Under the pieces are notes generated by a model. That model saw only the letters and a program-made list of their open reading frames with translations, had not been told where the DNA came from and searched no databases. Made by a program: the position numbers and the translations under genes. Below are positions 30,526 through 40,426 of a stretch of DNA of 64,000 nt, piece by piece. This DNA comes from an endosymbiont 'TC1' of Trimyema compressum (lineage in GTDB: Bacteria; Bacillota; TC1). The stretch covers positions 310,001 to 374,000 of the forward strand of contig NZ_CP014606.1 of assembly GCF_001584725.1 (NCBI RefSeq), given 5' to 3'. Positions within the stretch are counted from its first letter, which is position 1; every line of letters starts with the position of its first letter.

Positions 30526-31356
30526 ATGAAACTATGGTATACTAATATCAATTATCTTGAAGGGAGCTCGCAAGTTATTAAGAAAATTCTTATGATTATT
30601 ATTAACATTATTATTTTAATAACTGGTTTTACTCTTATCATTCAAACTATAAATATTTCAAAAATAGTTAATTTCAATTTAGGTGTCATTTTACCTGCAA
30701 TTATAGGGGTTATTTTGATTTTAATAGTTATTTTTCAAAGACCTTTAAAAAGGTTAACAAGAAAAGGGGTTGGGAAAGTACTTAAAATTATAGCGATTGC
30801 TTTAATTAGTTTCTATTTACTTGCTATGGCTGGTCTTTTAATTAATGTTCAAATTAATAAGAATAAGGTGCCTAGCTACAAGGCTGAGGCAGTTATTGTT
30901 TTAGGAGCTGGTTTAAATGGGGCAAAACCCTCTCTTCAATTACAGAAGAGATTAAATAAGGCAATTGAATTTAACCAAGAAAATAAAAATGCAATTATGG
31001 TAGTTTCTGGAGGACAAGGGGCTGATGAGCTAATTTCTGAGGCAGAAGCTATGAAAATCTATTTAGTTGAAAAAGGATTACCTGAAGATAGAATTATTAT
31101 GGAAAGTCAATCAAAAAGCACCTATGAAAACTTTGTATTTTCAAAGGAAATACTTGATAAGAAGTACAATGGAAATTCCTATAATACTATTTTTATTACC
31201 AATGACTTTCATGTACTAAGAGCCAGTATTATTGCTGATAGAAGTGGGTTTAAAAATATTGAAGGCATAGGCAGTGACTCTTTTACCCAGTCTATTCTCA
31301 ATGATTATTTGAGAGAGGGATTAGCTGTTATTAAAACATTTATAATTGGTAAGTAA
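30526..31356 (+). CDS. YdcF/SanA-like membrane protein (DUF218)
   Basis: Three N-terminal membrane helices, then a DUF218 domain with VIVLGAGLNGAKPSLQLQKR, VVSGGQGADELISEAEAM and FITNDFHVLRASIIA. Relatives are linked to envelope or peptidoglycan processes; the reaction is not established. The start is doubtful. The in-frame ATG at 30526 overlaps a likely -10 (TATACT). The real ribosome-binding site (AAGGGAG, 560-566) points to codon 30577, which is ATT before AAG AAA ATT. An original ATG may have mutated, or ATT or ATG 30592 may be used. Confidence 0.78.
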   Translation: MKLWYTNINYLEGSSQVIKKILMIIINIIILITGFTLIIQTINISKIVNFNLGVILPAIIGVILILIVIFQRPLKRLTRKGVGKVLKIIAIALISFYLLAMAGLLINVQINKNKVPSYKAEAVIVLGAGLNGAKPSLQLQKRLNKAIEFNQENKNAIMVVSGGQGADELISEAEAMKIYLVEKGLPEDRIIMESQSKSTYENFVFSKEILDKKYNGNSYNTIFITNDFHVLRASIIADRSGFKNIEGIGSDSFTQSILNDYLREGLAVIKTFIIGK

Positions 31357-31410
31357 AATAAAGATATTAAGTGAGAACCTCTTATTTAAAGACTTTTTCT
31401 TGTCTCTTAA

Positions 31411-31439
31411 TTGACTTTGTTTAGAGATAATATTATACT
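31411..31439 (+). promoter_or_regulatory. Sigma-A promoter
   Basis: TTGACT, 17-nt spacer, TATACT, 50 nt before the cysteine desulfidase-type gene. Confidence 0.72.
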
Positions 31440-31488
31440 AAAGCAAGAAGCTAATAACATAAGCCCGTAAAGAATAGAGGTATAATTA

Positions 31489-32775
31489 ATGGAAACTAAG
31501 AAGTTTTTAGATGTTCTAAATAAAGAGTTAAAGGTTGCTTTAGGTTGTACAGAACCTATTGCTATAGCTTATGGTGCTGCCTTGGCTATGAAATATGTTA
31601 AAGGAGAAGAAGCTTTAGATATTAAGGTTAATGCCAGTGGTAATGTGATTAAAAATGCCATGGCTGTATCTATACCTGGTACTAGTAGTTCTGGGATTAA
31701 TTTAGCGGCAGCTTTAGGAGCCTTGTTAAATAGTGATGCTGGGCAACAATTAGAAGTTTTGTCAGGCTTAAAAAAACAGGATATAGAAGATGCTAAAAGT
31801 ATGGTTTCAGAAGGATTGGTGACTGTTAATGTTGCTTCTTCTAAGAAAAAACTTTACATAGAGATTATAGTAACAACGGAAATATCTCAAAGTAGAGTAG
31901 TCATTGAAGATGGTCATACTAATGTGGTTTTAATTGAAGTTGATGGAAATGAAATTATTAATAAGAGAAGCAGAGAAGAACTTGTAGAGGCTACCCCTAG
32001 TTATGATTTTATGAATCTTAATACTATTTGGGAATTTGTTAATAAAAGTGATATAAATGATTTAGATATAATTAGAGAAAGTATTTCTTTAAATAAGGAA
32101 ATTGCTATGGAAGGCTTAGAATACAACCATGGTTTAGGCGTTGGTAAAAATATTGCCATGTATATTGAAAAAGGACTTCTAGGAGATGATCTTGCTAATA
32201 GAGCCATGGCTTTAACGGCTGCTGGGTCTGATGCTAGAATGGATGGCGCTACAAAAAGTGTTATGAGTAATTCAGGTAGTGGCAACCAAGGTATATTAGC
32301 CGCCTTACCTGTAGTTGCTATTGGTGAAAAAATAGGGATTACAGAGAACCAATTAATCAGAGGGGTTCTTTTGAGTCACTTAATCACAATATATATTAAA
32401 TCAAAATTTGGCGTACTTTCTGCATTATGTGGTGCTACTATTGCAGGTACAGGGGCCAGTTGTGGTATTGCCTACCTATTAGATGGCAATTTAGAAGCAG
32501 TAAAATATGCGGTTCAAAATATGCTAGGCAATGTTACTGGTATGGTCTGTGATGGCGCAAAAGCGGGATGTGCGCTTAAGGTATCAACGTGTACAAACGC
32601 TGCTGTGCAAGCAGCCATATTAGCTGTTGAAGGCTTATCTGTTCATTCTACAGAAGGTATTGTGGAAGCTGATCCAGAAAAAACAATTGATAATGTCTGT
32701 AGCTTGGCTAATGATGGTACTGTTGAAGTCGATAAAATAATTTTAAATATTATGCTTAAAAAAGGTTTATGTTAA
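31489..32775 (+). CDS. L-cysteine desulfidase / serine dehydratase-like iron-sulfur enzyme (UPF0597 / CyuA family)
   Basis: A 428-residue protein with the family opening LKVALGCTEPIAIAYGAALA, the glycine-rich NSGSGNQGILAALPV, and the C-terminal Cys cluster NMLGNVTGMVCDGAKAGCAL plus STCTNAAVQAAI that should hold a 4Fe-4S cluster. The family degrades L-cysteine to pyruvate, ammonia and sulfide in anaerobes. Full length, own promoter and terminator, no interruption. Confidence 0.88.
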   Translation: METKKFLDVLNKELKVALGCTEPIAIAYGAALAMKYVKGEEALDIKVNASGNVIKNAMAVSIPGTSSSGINLAAALGALLNSDAGQQLEVLSGLKKQDIEDAKSMVSEGLVTVNVASSKKKLYIEIIVTTEISQSRVVIEDGHTNVVLIEVDGNEIINKRSREELVEATPSYDFMNLNTIWEFVNKSDINDLDIIRESISLNKEIAMEGLEYNHGLGVGKNIAMYIEKGLLGDDLANRAMALTAAGSDARMDGATKSVMSNSGSGNQGILAALPVVAIGEKIGITENQLIRGVLLSHLITIYIKSKFGVLSALCGATIAGTGASCGIAYLLDGNLEAVKYAVQNMLGNVTGMVCDGAKAGCALKVSTCTNAAVQAAILAVEGLSVHSTEGIVEADPEKTIDNVCSLANDGTVEVDKIILNIMLKKGLC

Positions 32776-32787
32776 TTTCTATTAAAT

Positions 32788-32818
32788 AAAAATGGAGTGT
32801 TATTAACACTCCATTTTT
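32788..32818 (+). terminator. Rho-independent terminator
   Basis: Stem AAAAATGGAGTGTT / AACACTCCATTTTT. Confidence 0.88.
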
Positions 32819-32973
32819 AATCTAAAATATAAAAATTACTGATGTAATTTGTGTTATAATTAAAATTATCTAAAATATATATGCAGAAAAATCGGAAATG
32901 AAATAATAAAATAGCCATTACAGAAACAGAAGCTACTGGAAGAATGTCAATAGAGTAGATAGAAAAAGTGAAA

Positions 32974-33851
32974 TTAAGTTTTAATAGAAGTGAAAAAATA
33001 GTCTTCTTTGGAATTAGGAGAAAGAATGTTATTAGCAGAGTGGGGACGTATAGGGGGTTGTAGAAGCCCTCAATGTGTTCAAAGCAGGAAAGCTTAATTT
33101 GAGCAAAGGAAGAAAAAGACCTACGAAGAATTTCTTCTTTTTTCATATATTTAAAAAGGACTCAACGACAGCATTGTCCCAAGGATGAGAAAGCTTAGAA
33201 AAAGATTGAATGATACCAAAAGAATCAAGGAGCTTTCTAAAGATAAAAGAAGTATATTAGGAACCTCTGTCAGAATGAAAAATAAGAGAAGTAGAAGGTT
33301 TTTGAGAATAAAAGGCTTTGATAAAAGTATCCTTAACAAGAGAAGTATCAATTTTAAGAGAGAGCTTCCAAGCAATAATTTTACGAGAAAATAAATCCAT
33401 AATAACACAGAGATAAGCAAAAGAGGCATTTAAATTAATATAGGTAATGTCACTAGCCCAGACTTGATTGGGCTGAGGAACATTAAAATTTTGATTTAGG
33501 TAGTTAGGGCAATCAAAATTGGGAATAGACCTCGGATGAATAAACCGAAGTTTGATAGTAGGCATTTTAGGAAGATTCATGTCAGTCATCAGGCGGCTCG
33601 CTCTACCAATACTGATGTTGATGCCATAGTCATAGGAAAGAAGAGCCTTAATCTTAGATGGGCCAATACGTCTCTTAGTAAGATGACAAATCTCCGAGAA
33701 TAAGCTGACGGAGTTTTTAATTCTCAATAGTTCTAGGAGAAAGTTTTTCCGAAAAGTATTTGTAATAGGAGCTGCGGTTCACTTTAAGGACATGACAAAG
33801 AAAAGAGATAGCGTGCTGAAAACGAAGGGTATGAACAGCCATTAATCTTTG
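32974..33851 (-). pseudogene. IS transposase OrfB (copy 2), defective
   Basis: Same DDE core and same set of stops and frameshifts as copy 1 (stop after HSDRGS; frameshifts before EICHLTKRR, at the KKEEIL junction and near FYN). Confidence 0.88.
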
Positions 33852-33904
33852 TCTGAGTGAGGCGTGAATATGGCAATTGCTTTTTTTAAAATGATATTTT
33901 CCTC

Positions 33905-34123
33905 CTAGAGTCGAGCATTACGCTTTTGAAGATCCTTAATCTGCTTAGCGGTTAGAATAGTATCATCATCAATTCTAACCTGAGAATAAAGTTTAATCCA
34001 CTTGTGTAAAGCAGACATGGAGACACCATATTCTTTAGAAAGTTGGGATTGAGTTTTACCGTTTTGGTGTAAATTAACAATACTTTTTTTAAATTCTTCA
34101 TCGTATTTCTTGTAATTATTCAT
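33905..34123 (-). pseudogene. IS transposase OrfA (copy 2), truncated
   Basis: Identical 72-residue HTH product ending at the same TAG after KRNARL. Confidence 0.88.
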
Positions 34124-34194
34124 AATTTTATCCTTTCTTATGTGTCTACTTATTTAAAACATGTTTCACTTTTTCCTGTCTACTTTTTTAGTAT

Positions 34195-34884
34195 ATGTCC
34201 AATTCGCATTTAGCAGAAGCACAAGAAGAAATTGATTTTATGCTTGCTAAATATGGTAAACGTTCACTTGCTTGGGCAATGGAGTTAGAATTACTTGGTA
34301 GCGATGTATGGTTTGCCCATGGCAACTATTTTACTGATGAAGAATATGAAATAATTGGCAAGTCAGTAGGTAGTATTGCATATTGTCCAATACCTCAAAT
34401 GATGTTAGGCTCCAGGGTTTTAGACCTTTCAGAGTTAGAATTGAAAGGGATTAATATTGGCCTAGGAACAGATGGTTATGGTGTTCAAGATAGCTCTAAT
34501 TTAATAGAAGTTTTAAGAATGGCCTATTTGTTACAGTGTAATTCAAGAGGATTAGGGCGAACTCTAGCGCCAACAGCATATGATTGTTTGAAAAAAGCAA
34601 CAGTGAATGGAGCAAAAATTTTAGGTAGAGATGATATAGGTTCTTTAGTAGTAAACAAAGCTGCAGATATGTTTTTAATTGATGTTAGTCCAATTGAAAT
34701 GGTTGGTGCTTTAGAAGATCCTTCTGCTTTTTTGGCAAAAGCAGGGTACCATAATCATGTCTATATGACTTTTATTAATGGGGTTGTTGTTTATAGAGAT
34801 GGAAAATTACAGAATATTAATGAAGATAATATTGCTCAAGATGCCAACCAAGTGTATCAAAAAAATATTAAGAAATATGAGTAA
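34195..34884 (+). pseudogene. Amidohydrolase (8-oxoguanine deaminase / atzB-like), C-terminal half
   Basis: The frame starts with an ATG inside the IS end (34195) and reads SHLAEAQEEIDFMLAKYGKR, DVWFAHGNYFTDEEY, IAYCPIPQMMLG and GLGTDGYGVQDSSNLI, then a C-terminal barrel edge. It has the third zinc-ligand His (AHGN) and the catalytic Asp (GTDG) but lacks the N-terminal HxH zinc site, which lay upstream of the IS. It resembles cytosine/guanine deaminase-like enzymes of purine catabolism. The 229-codon product is uninterrupted but cannot be catalytically complete. Confidence 0.85.
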
Positions 34885-34903
34885 TGAGGTTAAAGTTAAA
34901 TAA

Positions 34904-34951
34904 ATCAATAAAAGAAACAGTGACTTCATAAAGCCGCTGTTTCTTTTATTG
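34904..34951. terminator. Bidirectional terminator
   Basis: Stem CAATAAAAGAAACAG / CTGTTTCTTTTATTG between convergent genes. The minus-strand acetyltransferase frame ends inside it. Confidence 0.85.
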
Positions 34952-35352
34952 ATGCCATTTCATAAGATACTCAATTTCTCCATTAAAATCAATTTTTTTG
35001 ATTAGTGATTTGAAACCTATTTTTAAGATAGAAGTTAAGTGCTTGAGTATTTTTTATAGACTGCTAATGTTAACGAACTATTCTTCTGTTGAGCTTTTCT
35101 TAAAAGTTGATATCCGATGCTTTGCCTTTGATACACTTCTTTAACAAATAGACCAGCTATATGGGAAGATGGAAGTAATCCTAAAAATCCCTTCAGACAG
35201 TTTTCATCTTCATAGATATAAACAATGGCATTATTGAGGGTATTCTTTACATTGTCAAATTGACTAAGCCAGTAGTCTTTTGAAATAAAACAATGGGCCT
35301 TAATATTAGTATCAAGCCAGATGTTCATTAATAAATCTAAATCTTTTTTCAT
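34946..35352 (-). pseudogene. GNAT-family N-acetyltransferase, frameshifted near the C terminus
   Basis: MKKDLDLLMNIWLDTNIKAH is the usual opening. The acetyl-CoA loop is partly kept as HIAGLFVKEVYQRQSIGYQL, with SLTLAVYKK following. The frame then shifts near 35045 (ALNFYLKNRFQI in another frame) and again near 35000, ending in EIEYLMKWHQ. Loss of the last strand would probably destroy activity. Substrate unknown. Confidence 0.8.
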
Positions 35353-35378
35353 ATGCTCTAATCATAGTATTTCTTTAC

Positions 35379-36881
35379 CTATTGAAGTTTTAAGAAATTT
35401 AGAACACCCTGTAGCATTTTATCTTTATTAATAATATCTTTAAAGCGAATTTCTTTTTTATCCAAGTTATCAAGGCTTCTAGGAATTGGAACACCTGTAA
35501 ATTCACTGACCTTATTTAACAGTGTAATTTCATCAACTGATTCTGTATTTTTCATTAGAGCTTTAGCAACGCTACTGTTAAACTTGTAAGGGCTAGCTGT
35601 TGAAACAATGACGCAAGGTGTTGTATCTTTAGTTGATTTTTGATATTGTTTATAGACAAATTGGGCAACAGCCGTATGGGTATCGATTAAGTAATTATAT
35701 TTTTTATAAGTATTCTCAATTGTTAATAGGGTGTTTTCTTCAGAACAAGAATCTGACCAAAATGACCCTTTAACTTTTTCTAATAGTCTATCTGGAATAG
35801 TGTAAGCCCCTTTTTCATTAAGGTTTTTCATTAATGTATTAACTAAGTTTCCGTCACCATCAAACAGAAGGTAAAGGAGTCTCTCAAGGTTACTAGAAAT
35901 TAGAATATCCATAGAGGGTGACATTGTTCTATGAAAAGGTCTATTTCTATCATAAGTTCCTGTTTTAATAAAATCATCTAAAATATTGTTGCTATTAGCA
36001 GCACAAATAAGTGTTTTAATTGGCAGACCCATTTCCTTAGCAAAATAGCCTGCTAAAATATTTCCAAAATTTCCAGTAGGTACACTAAAGTTCAATGGTG
36101 CTCCCGTTTTAAGGGTACCTTCATTTACCAGAGATAGATAACTTTCAAAATAATAAACAATTTGTGGTACTAAGCGTCCCCAATTAATAGAGTTAGCAGA
36201 GGAAAAAGTATAGTTGTTATCCTCTAATTTCTGACGGAGGTCCATATTGGAAAATAATGCTTTAACACCTGTTTGGGTATCATCAAAATTACCTTCAACT
36301 GCTAAAACATCTACATTTTTGCCTTCTTGTGTAGCCATCTGGAGCTTTTGAACGTTACTGACTCCATTGTTGGGATAGAATACTAAAACTTTAGCGCCAG
36401 GAACATCCTTAAAACCTTCAAGGGCTGCTTTTCCAGTGTCTCCAGAAGTTGCTACTAGAATTACATAAGTTCGTTTATCACAATTTTTTTTAGCACTTGT
36501 AGTTAAAAAGTAAGGCAATATTTGTAAAGCTACATCTTTAAAAGCACAAGTTGGTCCATGATATAGTTCAAGAACATGATTTTTATCTGTCAACTTATGT
36601 AGTGGTGTTACTTTAATATTGGAAAAGGATTTTAGATTATAGGCACCATTTATACAATTAATTAATTCTTCACCTGTAAAATCAGTGAGAAATTTTTTAA
36701 ATATTGCCATTGCTTTTTCTTGGTAGTTTTTATCTTTAAGAGCTTCAATTTCAGTAAGTGAAAAGGAGGGAATTGTTTCTGGAATATAGAGGCCACCATC
36801 ATTGCCAAGTCCTTTTAAAATAGCTTGACTTGAGGATAGCATTTTTTTTTCATCAGTATTTCTTGTTGTCGTATATCTCAT
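35379..36881 (-). CDS. thrC: Threonine synthase
   Basis: PLP enzyme converting O-phosphohomoserine to threonine. The N-terminal signature RYTTTRN and the Schiff-base Lys in HGPTCAFKDVALQIL are present, as are SGDTGKAALEGF and NFGNILAGY for phosphate and PLP binding. The 500 residues match the long bacterial type. It is the second gene of a thrC-trpB unit, 2 nt after trpB. No other threonine-pathway gene is in the window. Confidence 0.95.
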   Translation of the reverse strand: MRYTTTRNTDEKKMLSSSQAILKGLGNDGGLYIPETIPSFSLTEIEALKDKNYQEKAMAIFKKFLTDFTGEELINCINGAYNLKSFSNIKVTPLHKLTDKNHVLELYHGPTCAFKDVALQILPYFLTTSAKKNCDKRTYVILVATSGDTGKAALEGFKDVPGAKVLVFYPNNGVSNVQKLQMATQEGKNVDVLAVEGNFDDTQTGVKALFSNMDLRQKLEDNNYTFSSANSINWGRLVPQIVYYFESYLSLVNEGTLKTGAPLNFSVPTGNFGNILAGYFAKEMGLPIKTLICAANSNNILDDFIKTGTYDRNRPFHRTMSPSMDILISSNLERLLYLLFDGDGNLVNTLMKNLNEKGAYTIPDRLLEKVKGSFWSDSCSEENTLLTIENTYKKYNYLIDTHTAVAQFVYKQYQKSTKDTTPCVIVSTASPYKFNSSVAKALMKNTESVDEITLLNKVSEFTGVPIPRSLDNLDKKEIRFKDIINKDKMLQGVLNFLKLQ

Positions 36882-36883
36882 AT

Positions 36884-38098
36884 TTATACCTCTTTTGTAA
36901 TTTGTTTTTGTAATTGTAAGCTGTATGCTTCTGACGCCGGTAGTGTGTCCATATCTTTATCGCCACGACCTGATAGATTGACTACAATAGCAGTATCTTT
37001 TGACAAAGTCGGAGCAATAGACATAGCATAAGCTAGAGCATGAGCACTTTCAATTGCTGGTATAATGCCTTCAAATTGAGAGAGTTTTCTGAAAGCATGG
37101 AGGGCTTCCGCATCGGTTATAGATGTATATTTTGCTAATCCTGCATCTCTCATATAACTGTGTTCTGGACCAATGCCAGGATAGTTAAGACCAGAAGCAA
37201 TTGAATAAGAAGGCAGAATCCCATTATTGTCATCTAGCATAACATAGGTTTCATAGCCATGAATAATGCCTCTTTTTCCTTGTGCTAAGGGAGAAGCATG
37301 ATAACCGGTTTCGACACCTAGTCCGCCAGGCTCAATGCCAATTAATTTAGTTTGCTTGTTACCAATAAATTCTGCAAAAGCACCAATAGCATTACTGCCT
37401 CCACCTACACAAGCAATTACATAATCGGGTAGCTTATTTTCAAAATCTATCATTTGTTCTTTCATTTCTTGACTGATGACAGATTGAAAGTATTTTACCA
37501 TAGCTGGGTAGGGATTTGGTCCTACTGCTGAACCTAGAATATAGAATGTATCATCAGCATTTCTTACAAGATCATCTAAGGCAATATCAACAGCAGCTTT
37601 CAAATCTTGATTTCCAGTATCTGTTATGACAACCTCAGCACCTAAAAGTTCCATCCGTTGAACATTGAGGGGTTGCTTTTCAGCATCTTTTTTACCCATA
37701 TATACAATACAATTCATATTGAATAAAGCAGCAGCAGTAGCGGTGGCAACACCGTGTTGACCTGCTCCTGTTTCGGCAATAATTCTTTTTAATCCCATTC
37801 TTTTAGCAAGGAGTGCTTGCCCTAATGTATTGTTAATTTTATGAGCACCAGTGTGATTTAAATCTTCTCTTTTAAGATATATTTTAGCACCACCTAGTTT
37901 TCTAGTTAAATTCGCAGCTAGGAAAAGTGGTGTTGGTCTACCAACATAGTTTTTTAGATAGTATTGGAATTCTGCTAAAAAAGAAGCATCTTTTTTTGCT
38001 TTTTGAAATTCACTACCTATTTTATTTAGTACTTTTTTTAAATCTTCTGGAATATGGCTACCTCCAAATACACCATATAATCCATCTTTATTTTCCAT
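36884..38098 (-). CDS. trpB: Tryptophan synthase beta chain
   Basis: PLP enzyme condensing indole and serine to tryptophan. The PLP Lys lies in NHTGAHKINNTLGQALLA and the phosphate-binding loop in CVGGGSNAIGAF. At 404 residues it is the TrpB1 type that normally pairs with TrpA. No trpA or other trp gene is near; its partner is thrC. It might salvage indole or serve as a serine dehydratase, or trpA may lie elsewhere. Start after TTAGGAGGCC. Confidence 0.95.
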   Translation of the reverse strand: MENKDGLYGVFGGSHIPEDLKKVLNKIGSEFQKAKKDASFLAEFQYYLKNYVGRPTPLFLAANLTRKLGGAKIYLKREDLNHTGAHKINNTLGQALLAKRMGLKRIIAETGAGQHGVATATAAALFNMNCIVYMGKKDAEKQPLNVQRMELLGAEVVITDTGNQDLKAAVDIALDDLVRNADDTFYILGSAVGPNPYPAMVKYFQSVISQEMKEQMIDFENKLPDYVIACVGGGSNAIGAFAEFIGNKQTKLIGIEPGGLGVETGYHASPLAQGKRGIIHGYETYVMLDDNNGILPSYSIASGLNYPGIGPEHSYMRDAGLAKYTSITDAEALHAFRKLSQFEGIIPAIESAHALAYAMSIAPTLSKDTAIVVNLSGRGDKDMDTLPASEAYSLQLQKQITKEV

Positions 38099-38397
38099 TT
38101 TTGGCCTCCTAAAATTCTAATTATACTACCCATAAGTATACCAAAAATATTAACTTTTGACTATTAAATCCTTTTCCTAAGGCTTTGTTAATGGTTTGGA
38201 TTATGGCAAATCAAAATACTGACTATATGATATTTGACTAGGCTTAAATTGTTTTGTTTGGAACAAAGGGTTCCCTTAAAAAAGGTATGCTATTTTATAT
38301 TTTTAATGCTATAATTAATAGCGAGTCATCATATAATATTAGATGTTAGAGCAGAGAAAACATAGCGCTTTTAACATTAAGAGTAAAGGTGAATGTA

Positions 38398-39885
38398 ATG
38401 AAGTTAGAAATTGATAAAAAAATTGTTAATAGCTATAAAAGTGTATTTGGATTTGGCGGTACTTTATTAATAGTATTTGGTTTTGTATTATTACTACCGA
38501 TTGCATCTTGTTTATTTTATCCAGAGGAAGTCAATCAGATTATGTATTTTGTAGTACCTGGTCTTGTTTTTATTGCCTGTGGCTTTTTTCTCCGTTATTT
38601 ATTTAGAGCGACAAGAGAAGAGTATTTAACATTTCGCCAAGATACTATTTTAGTTTTATTAACTTGGATAATTGCTCCACTTTCTTCTACAATACCTTTT
38701 ATGTTAGCTAAGGAGTTAACATTTCCACTAGCTTTTTTTGAAATGGTTAGTGGTTGGACTTCAACAGGTCTTTCAGTTGTTGATGTGGAAAATATTCCTA
38801 AAATATTCTTACTCCATAGAAGTATTACTGAATTTTTTGGAGGGATTGGTATTGTTTTAGTAGTATTGTCAGTTTTATCAACGGGATTTGGTGTTCGTTT
38901 ATTTACGTCAGAAGGTCATGTAGAAAGAGTTATGCCGAATTTAGGTAAGACAACCCGTGTGATTTTAGCAATTTATTCAGGTTATGCAATTGGAGGAGCC
39001 TTGCTTTATACGCTAGCTGGAATGCCTTTATTCGATTCAATTAATCATGCCATGGCTGCAATTTCTACAGGTGGTTTTTCAACTCAAACAGATGGTATTG
39101 CTTATTATAATAATGATTTGATATATTTAATTTCCATAATTTTAATGATTTTAGGGTCTTTAGGTTTTAGTAGTCATTTATTATTATTAAAAGGGAAATT
39201 TAAGAGATTCACTAATGTTAGCGAAATTCGTTTATTCATACTTTTTATTGCTGCGGCAATTCCCATAGTAGTTTTCTTTGGGTTAAGCCAGTTTTATGGT
39301 TCCTTAGGAGAAGCCTTTAAAGCAAGTTTTTTTGATATTGTATCAGCTATTAGTACAACTGGATTTAGTTATTCAGCTGTCTGGGACTGGCCTAATTTTC
39401 CAGTTTTTGTATTAGTTCTTCTGATGCTAATCGGTGGTTGTTTTGGCTCTACTTCAGGTGGTATAAAAGTTTTCAGAGTTTTAGTGTTACTGAAAAATTT
39501 AATTTGGAATATTACTAGAAACTTGAAACCACAGCGTTTAGTTTTTGAAAACTTTGTTATGAAGTCAGATGGCAAGCAGTATATTAACCATAGACTAGTG
39601 TCTCAGGCTGCTTCTTATATATTTATCTTTTTATTAACGTACTCAATTGGGGTTTCCATTTTAATGACTCTAGGCTATAGTTTTAGAGATAGCTTTTTTG
39701 AATTTGCGTCAGCCGTGGGTACGGTTGGTTTGACTATTGGAGTAACAACTCCAGATATGCCTCCGGTAGCACTTTGGACAGAAATTGTTGGGATGCTTAT
39801 GGGACGCTTGGAAATTTATGTGATTTTCATTGCTGTTCTAAAAGTATTAAAAGATGTTAAAAATGTTGTATCATTAAAAAAATAG
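38398..39885 (+). CDS. TrkH/KtrB-type potassium transporter membrane subunit
   Basis: 495 residues, four MPM repeats with selectivity filters WTSTGLSV, ISTGGFST, ISTTGFSY and VGTVGLTIG, and terminal helices as in TrkH. It translocates K+ when bound to an RCK subunit; no trkA/ktrA is adjacent. The ATG at 38398 is chosen because AAAGGTG lies 6 nt before it; an in-frame GTG at 38389 overlaps that site. The long frame is intact. Confidence 0.92.
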   Translation: MKLEIDKKIVNSYKSVFGFGGTLLIVFGFVLLLPIASCLFYPEEVNQIMYFVVPGLVFIACGFFLRYLFRATREEYLTFRQDTILVLLTWIIAPLSSTIPFMLAKELTFPLAFFEMVSGWTSTGLSVVDVENIPKIFLLHRSITEFFGGIGIVLVVLSVLSTGFGVRLFTSEGHVERVMPNLGKTTRVILAIYSGYAIGGALLYTLAGMPLFDSINHAMAAISTGGFSTQTDGIAYYNNDLIYLISIILMILGSLGFSSHLLLLKGKFKRFTNVSEIRLFILFIAAAIPIVVFFGLSQFYGSLGEAFKASFFDIVSAISTTGFSYSAVWDWPNFPVFVLVLLMLIGGCFGSTSGGIKVFRVLVLLKNLIWNITRNLKPQRLVFENFVMKSDGKQYINHRLVSQAASYIFIFLLTYSIGVSILMTLGYSFRDSFFEFASAVGTVGLTIGVTTPDMPPVALWTEIVGMLMGRLEIYVIFIAVLKVLKDVKNVVSLKK

Positions 39886-39975
39886 TAGTTTTATATCATT
39901 GGCTATTATAATTCACTGTATCGTTTTTTAATTTGAAAAAGATTAAAAGTAAAATCAATAAATTGAGGTGGTTTT

Positions 39976-40426
39976 ATGAATATAAGGGATGATTTTGCGG
40001 AAATAATGAACTATGCTCACTTTAGGAATTGGCTACCTGATTTGGGTGTCGTACAGAATATATATGATATATTTCCACAATCGTTTGCTGTTTTAACACC
40101 TTTTGCTTATACACATTTGGAAGAATTTATTCGTTCAACAACTTCTAAATATGGAATTGTAGTATTAGATGAGTCAGGTAATCCTAAACACCGTAAGGTG
40201 GGGAAGGGTTTAATAGAACTGGCAATTAATGAAAACAAAAAATGCAGAATATGTTCTAGCTTTGGAACGTATAAAAATTTACTACATGGCTTCAGGGTCA
40301 TCCGACACCGGAGATAATCGGAATAGTGTTGCTAATGGATATATGCACTCAAGATTTTGGGATAAAGACTCTTTTGAAACCTTAATCCATAAAATTGCTG
40401 AAATTTCAAAGTATGCAAAGTTTTAA
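39976..40426 (+). pseudogene. Conserved hypothetical protein, frameshifted
   Basis: Starts MNIRDDFAEIMNYAHFRNWL after GAGGTGG and reads to GLIELAINENK. An A-run near 40230 then shifts the frame. The second frame gives NAEYVLALERIKIYYMAS, then DTGDNRNSVANGYMHSRFW and a normal stop. Joined, it would be about 150 residues. The RNSV-x-x-G-Y-x-H stretch is reminiscent of the HEPN-type RN(x)nH motif, but that is only a resemblance. Function unknown. Confidence 0.72.

Larger units (their letters stand above)
32937..34201 (-). mobile_element. IS3-family (IS150-like) insertion sequence, copy 2
   Basis: 1265 bp, same ends and orientation as copy 1 and the same encoded fragments. Left flank ends AGCTAC, right flank starts ATTCGC; no duplication of target bases. 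It cuts into an amidohydrolase gene whose 5' half is not on the other side. With copy 1 it forms a direct repeat bracketing 21 kb. Confidence 0.93.
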
